Origin: Mrakia gelida
Lineage: Eukaryota > Basidiomycota > Tremellomycetes > Cystofilobasidiales > Mrakiaceae
Length of the DNA: 64,000 bases
Direction of reading: 5' to 3'
Assembly (NCBI GenBank): GCA_024345305.1
Contig: BRON01000015.1
Coordinates: forward strand, 558,001-622,000
Shown here: one piece after another, positions 32,080 through 42,752 of the stretch
How positions within the stretch are numbered: the stretch's first letter is position 1
Layout: each line of letters opens with the position of its first letter
Notes under the pieces: generated by a model
What the model saw: only the letters and a program-made list of their open reading frames with translations
The model's database searches: none
What the model was told of the DNA's origin: nothing
Translations under genes and position numbers: made by a program

Positions 32080-34507
32080 ATGGCACCTCCCTACTCCACC
32101 CTTCCATCTTCTCCAACAACGTCTTCCCGATCTCCTTCGTACCCTCCCTCACGGCCTTCTCAAACGTCCCGACCTTCGTCGTCGTCCTCCTTCTCTCACC
32201 ACTCTCATACCGCAGCCTCTCGCTCCCTCCCTCGCAGACAGAACTCCTCTTCCCAGGAGATGGACGCAGCCTTCGACGATTCAGGATCAGACGATGACGA
32301 GGACGAGAACGTACCGCTCTCGAGGACTCTAGCAGCCTCAGGAGGACGGGCCACAGGAGGAGGAGGAGGAGCGAGTGGAGGAGGAGGAGGGACCGTCGTT
32401 TGGAGTGTAGATGAGAACGGAGAGGAGGAGGAAGAGGGTCACATCAAGCAACCAACACCGACGAGGAACGGAACCCTTCAAGATCCACTCAGGACCGCTG
32501 GGAGTGGAGAGACGAGAACAGTCGTTGCGGGAGAGGGCAACCTGATCGGGATGGATGCTGACGAGGGAGGAGCTCAGGGAGGTTACGACTTTGATAGGGA
32601 TTACGTGAGTCTAACAACCGCTTCCTTTCAGTTTCGATGAGGTAGATGGGAACGAGAGGAGTGGGTGCATGTGCTTTGGCGGAAGAGGGGAAGGTTTTGC
32701 CTCTGGGAAGGGAGGAGGAGGGAAGGAGAGAAGGGTGATGAGCTTGGGCTGTGTGGTCCCACTCGTCGTCCCCTCCCTCGTTTCATTCACACGCTCTCGC
32801 CCTTCCTATCACATCGCTGACCTTCCTCTCTCCCTCTCTTCTCCATCTTCAGTTCCTCCCACCGCCGGGATCTCCACCTCCAGGAGCTTACCCAGAAGCC
32901 TACCTTCCTTCCGGTCCCACACCTCTCACAACCACTCCCGCCTACCCTCGAGCTCCCTCGGCTTCCACTCGCTTCATTCGATCCATCCTCCCCACCCACT
33001 TCACTCGGTCAGCAGCTCCGCAGATAACGAGAGGCTCGGACGGAGTGTTTGCGAACATCATGGCCAAGCCGGAGGTGGAGAGGCCTGGAGGAGAGGGGAA
33101 CGGGGAGGGAGGAGGAGTCGGGAGCGATGGCGAGAATGGAGCGGTGATGGCTGAGTTTACACAGAAGGAGGGACCTCCTGTGAGTTTGATCGAGCAGATG
33201 TCGAGGTAGAAGAGAGCCGGGTGCTGATTTCCGTCGATGTCTCGTTGCTTTCAGTCCTACAACGTCGCTCTTCGAGACGCCGTCCCAGCTTACTGGGAGC
33301 ACAACGTCGTCGCTCCTCAACTCGGTTCGTCTCCCTCCTCGTTTTCGTGCTTCTCTGCCACCATGAGATCTTGCTCACCTTCCCCTCTCATCTTCCAGGT
33401 CCCCTCGGATCTTTCTCCGGTTCAGGCGACGACCTCCTCCTCGACGGTCTGCCCATCGGAAACTTCTTCGGTTTCGCGTGGAATCTCCTCGTCTCCCTCT
33501 CCTTCCAATTCGTTGGTTTCCTCCTCACCTACGTCCTCCACACCACCCACGCCGCAAAGTACGGCTCCAGAGCAGGTCTCGGAATCACCCTCATCCAGTA
33601 CGGCCTCTACCTTCGAACGCGAGGAGAAGAGATCATGAACTCAGGCTCGCTCGATCCGGACGTTGGTCAGACGAACGACGCGTTCGGAGGAGGAGGATGG
33701 TGGGGGATGAGCGATGAGAACGGTGTTCCGAGTGGTGGATTGGCGACGACGACCGTGGCTGCTGTCCCTACCCCAACGTCGACCGCTTCGTTGGCGATTC
33801 CGACGTTCACGTCGATGACGGAAGCGGAGGCTTGGGCGGCGGCTCACAACACGACGGTCTGGGAGGCGATGGGAGAGCCGAACGCGATGGAGGTTGGGGA
33901 GGCGAACGAGTGGTTGAGCTTTGTGTTGATGTCCTGTGGTGAGTCGCTCGATCTCTCCTCGTTTCCGCCTCGAGTTCTCGACGCGTTCGTCTTCCCTTCG
34001 TTCCTTCGTTTCGCTGACCTCGTCTTCCTCCTTTTTTTCTTCTTTCAGGATGGTTCATCCTGCTTACAAGTCTCGGAGGCTACTGGCGAGTCAAGCGATT
34101 CGGTTCGTTCGCTCTCGTCTTCTCGCTTTCCCGTCCCGTCGCTCAAACTCACCTCCCCTTCTCCCTCTCTCCCTCTCCGCACAGAACGATCCCTCCTCAT
34201 CTCCCAACAGACCGACGCCCCCCCTTCCACCTCCAACACCAACGCCGAAGCCTCCACCTCCTCCGTCAACCCCACCCGATCCTGGTTCACTCCTCCCGGC
34301 GCGTCCTCGTCCTCGGAAGGAGACGATCAGCCCATCACCACAGCCCGAGGAGGTCAGAACGCTTTCCAGGCGATGGGACAGTCTTTCCGAGGGTTCACGG
34401 CCGGAGTGAGGGAGAGGATGGACATCATGAGGGGTGGGAGTGGAGGAGGAGGACGAGGTGGGAGGAGGAGAGACGGAGAGGAGGAGGAGGAGTTGATGCT
34501 CGAGTAG
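32080..34507 (+). CDS. Bsd2/NDFIP-type membrane adaptor (DUF2370)
   Basis: Predicted Golgi/endosomal adaptor that recruits NEDD4/Rsp5-family ubiquitin ligases, as yeast Bsd2 does for metal transporters and vacuolar sorting. The start at 32080 gives MAPPYSTLPSSPTTSSRSPS, and a long disordered Ser/Gly/Glu-rich N-terminus follows. The conserved core spans exons joined as PPSYNVALRDAVPAYWEHNV (containing a PPSY ligase-binding motif), DDLLLDGLPIGNFFGFAWNL and LVSLSFQFVGFLLTYVLHTT. Then come AKYGSRAGLGITLIQYGLYL and a third membrane segment EWLSFVLMSCGWFILLTSLG with GYWRVKRFE. This order of short hydrophilic turn and three membrane segments is diagnostic. The C-terminal tail is Gly/Arg/Glu-rich, ending EEEEELMLE at 34507. 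The first MAPPY also places a PPxY motif at the very N-terminus. The start could be upstream (31927), but that would add an unrelated hydrophobic segment. Confidence 0.88.
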
Positions 34508-34908
34508 ATCAGCCTGCCGCTCGTCTCGATTCGTTCTCGGCTACTACTTTGCTTTACCTTATGCCTGCCTTGCTTCTTCCTTTAGTTGTACTCTCTTCTT
34601 CCCCGACCCGTCCGCACCCTCGTCTCCCTACTGTTTCCTTCGCTCTCGACTCTCGGCTCGCACACCACACTCACACTCTCTGGACTCTCTCTCTCCCTTA
34701 CTCCTCTCTCATTTCTTGCTACGGCTGTACCATCTCCATCTTCATCCACACTTCTTGCCTTTTCCTACACCCTCAGCTTTCTTCCCTCGCCTCGACATCG
34801 TCGCGTTGCCACCCTCCCTCCTTTTCGTTTCACTTCGCTTCGTGCTGGTTCTCAGCTTTCGCGTGCTTTCGTTTTCTCCGTCTTCTTGGTTGTTTGATAC
34901 TTAATCGA
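34508..34908. other. Intergenic, T-rich
   Basis: 3' flank of the Bsd2-like gene and promoter of the next gene. Open frames are Ser/Leu/Phe-rich chance readings of CTC/TTC-rich DNA. No feature was recognised. Confidence 0.5.
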
Positions 34909-37289
34909 ATGGGATACGTTCTTCCCAACGGGCTCGAGGCGCGAGAAGCAGAGGGAGAGGGGAAGGAGAGGGACAGAGCTCGAAGAGAGGAGCGACACGT
35001 CGGTGAGTCTTTCAGTCCGTTACGTTCTTCTCTCGCGACATTGCGAGTCAAAGCTGACGATGTGTGACGCTGCTCTTGCTTGGAAGAGCGAGCAGCAGAG
35101 CAGAAGAGTTCGAGCGCGTCGTCTGAGACCCAACTCTCATGTCTGGATGAAGAAGTTCAGCGGCGCTCCTCGTTGGCTTATCAGCTTCGAGGACTGATCT
35201 CCTTTGGCTCTCAGGGAGGGACGCTGACTCATACGGGAGATGCTCAAGCTCGAGAGGACGGGACGTCGACGAGGACCAGCTTCGTCCCGCTCAAGAAGAC
35301 GCGGGAGGAATCTACCTACCTCGCTCGCTTCACCTTGTGTAGCTTTTCATCCGACTCTTGGCAGTACTCTGCATTTGGCTCCAGCTCGTGGGAAGCCGCT
35401 CGTCATGCTGCTCGATCGACAAACCTTCGCCGCCTCTTCCGTTCCCGCTCGCGTCGACGCGTCTTTGATCACCTTACCCGCATCTTTTTCTTCGCCCTTT
35501 CTGGACTTCAACAGCCACCCCGTCTTCCCCCAAGTGCTTCCACCCAAGTACAGTGAGTCTCACATTGTTTTCGTTCTCGAGGAAGACTTTCTTTCACGCT
35601 TGTTTCGATCCGAACCAGCCTCCCTTCGAGTCCCCCTTTCGTTTTTGTTCCAGTCGTCGCTCTCTCGCGTTTCCCTGCTAACGCTCACCCTCCATCCTTC
35701 CCACCTTCTTCTTGCCTTCCTTCGGACCCAGTTCAAGATGGGATACCTCAGCAACAAGAGGAATCAACGACCTAGCACAGCTCCTGGGATCCTCGTCTCT
35801 ACCAGCAACGACAACACCAGCTTCAACGAAGGTCGATCAACAACGAGCTCACACCTCTCTCCTCCCGCTTCTTCGTCCAACGACTCCTCCTCAGGTGGTG
35901 AACCCTCGACAATGGGGTTCTTGGATTTCCTCTCTTCTGCTCCGCTCTCTGAAGATGAGCTGAAGATCGAGAGAAGGTTCGGGGAAGGCAGCAGGAGAAG
36001 AGAGGTACGTTGGTCGAGCAGCTTCCCGCTTTTTGTTGAGCTCGCTCGTCCTTTGCCTCGCTGACGTTCGTTCTTCCTTCTCTCAACCTTCCTTTCATTT
36101 TGTCTTGCTCTCCCTTTCAGATATCATCCTCTCGACCTTCCTCAGCTGGCACCACCAGTTCATCCGTCTACTCCCCTCGCTCATCAACGGCTTCGTCGTC
36201 AAAGGTTCGGTTCAGCTTCCCTCGATCCATGTCGACCTCTTCGAGTCTATTGGTGAGTTCCCTCCCTTCTCCTAACTTCCTAGTATGCTCGGGTGAGCTG
36301 CGAAGGCCGCTTCGTATACTCATCGACCCTCTTTGTCTAATTCGCCCGCTACAGACCTCGGAGAGCGAACGACCTCTCACACCGAACGGAGCCGTCGAGA
36401 CGTTTGGGTTCATCCGACTTCAAACGCTCTCGGGTGGGATCTGCTTCATCGCGGACACGGAGGGGGGAAAGAAGAAGAGGGAGGAGGCTGTTGAGATGCT
36501 GGAGGATGTACAGGTAGACGTTGAGAAGGTCGAAGACGAAGTCGAGGAGGTGTTGAAGGTGAGCTCGGTTCTTTTGTTGACCTCGTTCGTCGTCTCGAAG
36601 TCCGAAGCTCACTTCCCTCCCTCCTCCGTTTATCAGCTCGTCAAACGCTCTCCTTCCATCATCTCTCGCTCCTCCACCTCTTCGAAAAACTGGACCCCTC
36701 CCTCGAAATCGGCTCCTCCAACTCCTACCTCCACCCTCAGTCGAGCAAACTCCAGCGTCCCAGCATCGACGCGACTTTCCATCCTCGTCACGCCTCCTCC
36801 CTCCGACGCCAACGCTCCCACTCCCTCAAACCTCGTCGTCTCTCCCTCTCTCCGAGATCTTCCCAACCCACCTTCAGCATGGAAACCCACCCCTCCCACT
36901 CCCAAAACGTCGTCGTTCATAAGGAAGGGAGGTCGTCGAGTCGCCAGATTCGAGCGAGGAGGAGACCACATCGACGCCGCTGTCGCTCTTCTCGCGGCGA
37001 GTCAGGAGCACGACATGTCTTGAGGAGGTTGGGCTTGGGTGGAGTTGAGGCTCAGGTGCAGGTTCAGGCGATGGAGAGGGAATGGGTCATCGTCGCGGAG
37101 GAGGAGGTGGCCGTTCAAGAAACGAAGGCAGGAGGACGAAGTTGGTTCGGCGGCGGAGGGAAGTTGAAAGTCAAGGCGAAAGCGAACGGGAAGGGGAAGA
37201 AGGGTGGTGTTGCGAAGAAGAGCTCGGAGGAGAGGTTGAGTTTCTTGGGGAGGGAGTTCGGTGCCCGAGCGCCTTTCTATGTCGTCTAG
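34909..37289 (+). CDS. Uncharacterised multi-exon gene with conflicting exon phases
   Basis: I do not recognise the product. The best model starts at 34909 (MGYVLPNGLEAREAEGEGKE), with donor GTGAGT at 35003. It joins to AAEQKSSSASSETQLSCLDE, then RSSLAYQLRGLISFGSQGGT, then (intron about 35339-35384) GKPLVMLLDRQTFAASSVPA to FPQVLPPKY. Beyond 35550 two incompatible readings exist. One frame gives NKRNQRPSTAPGILVST, DFLSSAPLSEDELKIERRF and ETFGFIRLQTLSGGICFIAD, stopping at 37023. The other gives IILSTFLSWHHQFIRLLPSL and, from 36640, FHHLSLLHLFEKLDPSLEIG through VQVQAMEREWVIVAEEEVAV to GREFGARAPFYVV, stopping at 37289. The second C-terminus has the better codon use. Either an intron is missed or the sequence carries an indel. 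GT/AG signals with GCTGAC branches show it is transcribed on the plus strand. Confidence 0.45.
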
Positions 37290-37869
37290 AGGAGGTGGGT
37301 CAGAGATCGACGGTCGGACGGACGTGCTTTTTCTTGTTCACTCCTCTTGCTTTGCTGTTGCTTCGATTTCTCCCCTCCATCTGTAGTGCATTCTCAACCC
37401 ACTACTGTTATTTATCCCTCTCGTCGCGCAGAACCGGATCGCTCGAAGAAGGGAGAGGCAAGGAGAGACGAGGTGATGAAACGAGACGCGCGCGACGTCC
37501 CTTTCGTCTCTCGCCTGAGGAGCTTGCACAATCGTAGAGGGTGTCTTTCTTCACCACATACCATCACTGCTAAGCTGGTCCACACCTCAGCTTCTAAGAG
37601 AAGGGCTGACCTCTCGAAACGAATGGTCTCACGACGCGTCCCGCTCCTGCCCTCTCCTACCCCTCCTCGTTTTCCCTCCATCTCACCCCTCCCTTCCGTC
37701 GCTTCAGCCGACCACTCCAGCGCATCATGCTCAACGCAGCAGTCAACCTGAAACTCGTTTCACCGTCCACTCTAGCGCTTTCCCTCGTTCTTTCAATAAA
37801 ACTGCCTCGCAGGAGTCGGGCGAGACGAAACGCGTTTCGGTCAGTCGCCGAGAAAAGGGAAAAAATGGT

Positions 37870-38232
37870 TCATAGCCGAGACCCAAGGCCTGTTTCTTTC
37901 GTGCCCCATCGGCGATGGATCAGACAGACCTTCTTGGAGGGAGGGAGGTGAAATTCTGCATGACAGGGAAAAAGGGAATGGGAAGTAGCCGGCAGGTTTG
38001 AGCGAGAGCGAGAGAGGTGATCGCGTTTCGTTTGATCGAGCGAGCTCGTTGAAGTTCGCGTCGAGCCTGGGTCGAGCAGATCTTCAGTTGTTGAGAAGTT
38101 GGCGAGATGGGAAGAGCTGGAGACAGAGACTGACGCTGTGGGAGGAACGATCTGTGTGAGGAGAGCACCGAGAGGCAGAAGAACGAAGGTCAGGAAGGCG
38201 ATCTTGGATGGTTCGAGAGGTGAAACAAGCAC
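37870..38232 (-). CDS. Possible small membrane protein exon (minus)
   Basis: The open frame reads PSKIAFLTFVLLPLGALLTQ (one hydrophobic segment), then a Ser-rich stretch with ATSHSLFPCHAEFHLPPSKK, ending TGLGSRL with a stop at 37870. C/G-ending codons resemble real genes nearby. There is no ATG in frame at the 5' side, so an upstream exon would be needed; a CCAAG acceptor at about 38210 is possible but weak. It overlaps a plus-strand locus with a good intron, so it may be antisense shadow. Confidence 0.22.
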   Translation of the reverse strand: MLVSPLEPSKIAFLTFVLLPLGALLTQIVPPTASVSVSSSSHLANFSTTEDLLDPGSTRTSTSSLDQTKRDHLSRSRSNLPATSHSLFPCHAEFHLPPSKKVCLIHRRWGTKETGLGSRL

Positions 38233-38643
38233 CGACGAACGACGCGTCCGGCCGTTTCTTGAGCGCCCTTTCCCTCCTCGCTGCTCTCTCTGGCGAGCAT
38301 ATCGCTCTATACATCTATATTGAGCCCCTGCTGGAGTCTCGTTCCAAGAGCTTTCCCAGGGAAAGGGAGATCAGGCAGCGAAAAGGGATGGGAATCGAGA
38401 GAAGGGTGAGTCGCCGCTTGGAAACCTTGTTCTCCCTGGCTCTCCCCTTCGCTCGCTGACATCAAACGGGGAGCAGAAGGATCAGCGCTCAGAGCTTCTT
38501 CCGAACACATCCATCCCTCCGTCTTTGCTCTCGAGAGAAACGTGCATCTGTATTCAAGGTCGACGCGTTTTTCAGCCCTCACGTGGCGAGAGAGCCCCCT
38601 TCGGTTCCTTCATTTTGCTCCTCTCCTGGCTCGAGGCCACGTG
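38208..38643 (+). other. Possible plus-strand transcript with canonical intron
   Basis: An ATG at 38208 opens MVREVKQAPTNDASGRF and runs to GMGIERR. Intron 38406-38476 then has an ideal donor, branch and acceptor, and the next exon reads KDQRSELLPNTSIPPSLLSR. The short product has no known domain. This may be a non-coding transcript or an upstream exon of the RGS locus. Confidence 0.25.
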
Positions 38644-39350
38644 GTTTTGCTTCTCCTGAGTTTGTTCTAGGGGCGAGACCCTCTTTGCCATGTTTTTTGG
38701 CCAGGGGGGGGTTCCAGGGTGGGGAAGCGAGTGAGGGGAAGAGCGAGCGCTTGCGCTTCCCCTTCACGAGTCCCCTCTGTTTCGTTGGTCAATTTTGCAG
38801 GCCCTCGAGCCTTTCTCCGCTGTTTCTCGGCTTTGAGAGATACCGCGCTCGTGGTCGTCAGCCCTCATCTCATCGCGGAAATTTGAAAGTGAGTGGGAGA
38901 GGAGAAAAATAGATCGCAAAAGAGGAGAGAGCACCCCCTTTGGTTCGCCTCGCTCAGCTTCGTTTGTCCTCCCAACCTTCACTCACTCCTTTTTCTCTCT
39001 CTCCCAATCCTTTCGACCTCCTTCTGCACACCTCCACCCCAGCATTCTCGGTTGCCATCCCCTCCTCGCCAACGAAGCTCGGTCGCTCGCACCTCTTTCT
39101 ACCCCAGTCGAATCGCCATCGTCCCTCGCTCTCTCCCCCTGGGTCCGCGCCTTGTCCTCCTTCTCCCCCCTCGCCTTCGTTCGGTGCTCTCTTGCTCTTT
39201 GAATTCGACTCGCTGTCTTGCATCTGGGGTGTTGTTGAATTCGAATCCTCCGACTACCGAGAGCTACACGTTCTTTCTCTTTTGATCCCTGTACGTCAAC
39301 GAGCTCTTTCCGACCTCTCTCCCTCCCTCTCCCTCCCTCCCTCGTCGCTC

Positions 39351-42300
39351 ATGAACTCGAAGCTCATCCATCGGGTCTCCTCCTCCATCTTCAACGTTCC
39401 CACCTCCCCTTCCAGCTCTCAACCGAACCACCCTTTCATCTCGTCACCAATTCAATCCTCTACTCCCCACCAAATCCTCCCCTCCCCTCCTCCTCCGTCG
39501 TTCAACTCGTCGACCTCGCTCGCTCCCAATCGTCCAAAACCAAGGAAGGGAGTTTCGTTCGATCCTACTTCAAACCCCGACAAGCTCGATCCCGAGGCTA
39601 CCAACAACAACAACAAGAAGAACCGAGATCTAGAAGACGGAATGAGTCAGGCTACGAACCATATGATGAAGAACTCCAAGAGGGGGAGACCGTTCGTCAG
39701 AGTCAGTCCTTCGTTTCTCGTCCCTCTTTCGCCTTCTTCTCCTCCCTCCCCTGCTTCCAAGTTCCTCGAGATGGAAGACGGTCGACTCTAGAAGGAGCTG
39801 GTAGAGTTCCCTAAGAGGTTAGGCTTCCAGGAGGAGGGGTGGTGAGGTTGAGACGAGCGTCGAAGGAAGGAGTCGGGAAGCTCAACCGCGGCGGAGGAGG
39901 AGCACAACGATGAGCTCGCTGGCCTCTCTCCTTCTTCTCGAGCTGACTTGGTTTCCATGGTTCATCTCTACAGGACATCCACGACATGTTCTCTACGCTC
40001 ATCGTCTCGCTTCAGCTGGAAACCCATCGTCAATTCTTCAAATCCTACCCTAACTCCTTTACGACGTTCGTCCCTCCTCTCTCCTCTCCCCTTCCTCCCT
40101 CACTCCCCTTTTCCTCCCTCGTCTCCCTTCCGACCTCCTATCCCAATTACCCCTATCTCCTCCCCTCCCACGCGCTCAGGGTCAGAAATACTGACACACA
40201 TCTTTCCTCTTCCTCCTCCTCTTCGGCATTCTAAAACTCGCTCGTTCGAACACACACACCAGCGACGAAGCATGTCTCAACCTCTCCTCGCTCAAGTTCT
40301 CCCAGTCGAATCGATCGGCAGATCCCAAGGACCCAGCTAGGATCATCACCACCACCACGACGACGACGTTCACCATGTCGAGAGATATGGCCAAGGACAT
40401 GTGCCAGCACTTTATCGACGCGAGGTTGATTGAGAACGCGGCGGATCCGACGAGCATGCTCTTCAAGGATCGAGGAGTCTACGTGTGTACACCGAAGGGT
40501 CTTCACATGTGAGTTTTCCCACCTCATCCTTATCTCTACCTCTCTCGATCTGTTCTCGATCTCTCCTCCCTCTTCTGAGGTTGACCTGTTCGGAAACTGA
40601 GTTCGGGAGGCTGATCTTCTCGACCTTCTTCCTCCTCCTTCTCGTTCTGTTCTCGCTCTCAAGCCTCGAACGCTTCGTCGCCAAAAACGGAATCTCCCAA
40701 GCTCAACTCCTCAAGGTCTTCGCCTCCCAACCCATCTGCATGAAACTCCTCCACCTCGAGCGTCGGACAACAGACGACGAACTCTACACCTCCCGTCCGG
40801 TCGTCGAGATGCTCTGGCGTCGGTTCGCAGGTCGTTCACCCAACCTCATCCAATCCTCCGATCCCAACTCCTCCTCCTCCTCCTCGACCTCCAAACCCAT
40901 CCTCAGCCCTTCGCAGTCTTCGGATCAGGTCGATCAGACTCAGGGGATAGCGGTCCGGACGCAGACGTTGAGCATGAAGGGGAAGACTCAGAGGGTCGAG
41001 TGGACGATGGGAGCCATGTCGATGGTGGATTGGCTGTTGGATTTCACGACGATGGCTCAGAGGGAGGAGGCGGTGGAGAACGCCGCTCAGTTCGTGAGGC
41101 ATGGGTTCGTGGAGCTGGTGCAGGAGAAGGGTCGGATCAACAAGGAGACGGGGATGATCTTGACGGTGAAGGGGAAGGAGGAGGTTGGGTTGAAGGTGAG
41201 TCTTTTCTTCCCTTCTTGAGCTTCTATGCTTCCTACCTTCGGCGGTCTTGTTCGAGCATTAGTCAAGAGCTCGCTCGTCTCGAAGAAACGAGAGCAATCG
41301 CTGACTCCTCGTTCTCGCGCGCGTCGTTCTTTCCCTCCTTCCTTCCTCCGTCAGGCCGAAGCCGAGTTCCGCTGTACCGACAAAGCCATCTACCGAGTCA
41401 CCGAACACGGAGCCCGTTCAGCTCGATGGGGTCAACTCGGTGGTCGTGGAACTCCTCCTCCTCCCTCGGACGAACGAAACTCCAAGGAGCAGCCTCACGA
41501 CGAACGGTACCAAGGTCTTCGTGTCGCCGGAGGAGGCTCAGCATCAGGAGTGGACGCCAAACTGCTCGAACGACTCGACATCTCGGACAAGGTTCGAACC
41601 GAGTTCCTCGAGCACGATCTCAAGGCCAGCGGGTTCAACGCTCTCAAGGAGAGTCATACGACCAAGTTGACGCAGATCTTGGACGAGCCGGCGTTGAGGA
41701 GTTTGTTCAGGGAGTTCTTGAGGAGTAACTTCTGCGAGGAGAACTTGAACTACTGGCTCGACGTGCAGGATTTCAAGAGGAGGTTCTCGACGAGTTCGAG
41801 TGCGGCTGCTGGACCTGGGAGTTCGAGGAGTGCGGGGACGACGACGATGGAGAAGCATCATCAGGATTTGATCGCTATGGCTTTCGTAATGTGAGTCGAA
41901 CTACCTACGTTCCTCGTCGTCTCATCCCTCGCTCGTTCTCGTTCTCGTCGAACTGACCCTTTCGTGCTTCCCTTCCTCGTTCTCAGCTACAACTCCTTCC
42001 TCGCTCCCCACTCCCCATCCGAACTCAACATCGATCACAACCTGCGAGGCGAGCTCGTCGCCTACGTCACCAAGAACCTCCCCGACGCAGCCTCAGCGAC
42101 GAACGCAGCAGCCAGGTCAGGGACGACAGCCGCCGACAACTCTGGTCAACTCGACGCCGCGACGGTCGGTCAGTCGATGCACGCTTCCCAGCTTCAGACG
42201 ATGCTCAGGATGTACGAGAGGATCCAGGCCTACATCTTCAGGTTGATGGCAACGGATTCGGTGCCGAAGGTGAGCTTTCTCTTCTCGTCCGCTTTGCGTT

Positions 42301-42752
42301 GCGCGTCTCGAACCTCGAACTAACGCCCTTGCTTCTCCCTTCGCTTCTTCTCTTTCCTTCTCAGTTCTGCAAGACCGAACGAGTACGTTCTCTCTCTCTC
42401 TCCCTCTGTTCTTTCGTCCTCTCGTTCTGATCTCGTTTCCTCCCCTTCCCCGAACAGTTCATGAGCCTGATGCGATCAGTACACGACTGGGATCCCTCGG
42501 ACTCGGACGCCGCTCTCCCTCCAGCAGCCATCGCTGAGGCTCAGAAGAGAGAGGACGAGGATCATCACGAGAAGGCCTACATGACTGTTTCGCAGGTGAG
42601 TCGTCGACCTATCATCCCTTCTCTCCTCGTCGAGCTCTCGCGAGAGACGCGTCTCGGTTCGTTTTCGTTTCGCTGACCCCTTCTCACTTCTCTTTTTCTC
42701 TCCTCAGGCCGCCAACGAGAAACACGCCGCCGTCACCAAGGCTCCTCTATAG
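39351..42752 (+). CDS. RGS-domain protein with DEP repeats (FlbA/Sst2/Crg1 type)
   Basis: GTPase-activating protein for a heterotrimeric G-alpha, damping pheromone or nutrient signalling. The start at 39351 gives MNSKLIHRVSSSIFNVPTSP, and a disordered Ser/Pro/Asn-rich N-terminus follows. The first DEP-like module includes MFSTLIVSLQLETHRQFF, MCQHFIDARLIENAADPTSM and LFKDRGVYVCTPKGLHM. The second has TMGAMSMVDWLLDFTTMAQR, REEAVENAAQFVRHGFVELV and KAIYRVTEHGARSARWG. The RGS core is KLTQILDEPALRSLFREFLR with SNFCEENLNYWLDVQDFKRR, then HQDLIAMAFVIYNSFLAPHS, RGELVAYVTKNLPDA, MLRMYERIQAYIFRLMATDS and VPKFCKTERFMSLMRSV. FCKTER comes from an 18-nt exon (42365-42382). The stop is at 42752. Fungal orthologues share this DEP-DEP-RGS order. 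Confidence 0.92.

Larger units (their letters stand above)
37290..39350. other. 2-kb region with conflicting gene hints on both strands
   Basis: Between the unknown gene and the RGS gene. The plus strand shows a textbook intron at 38406-38476 (GTGAGT, CGCTGAC, GAGCAG) following an ATG-led frame (38208). The minus strand shows an open frame 37870-38232 with good codon use and a hydrophobic segment. The last ~450 bp before 39351 are a C/T-rich leader for the RGS gene. GACGCGTC occurs near 37631 and 38242. No model is convincing. Confidence 0.4.
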
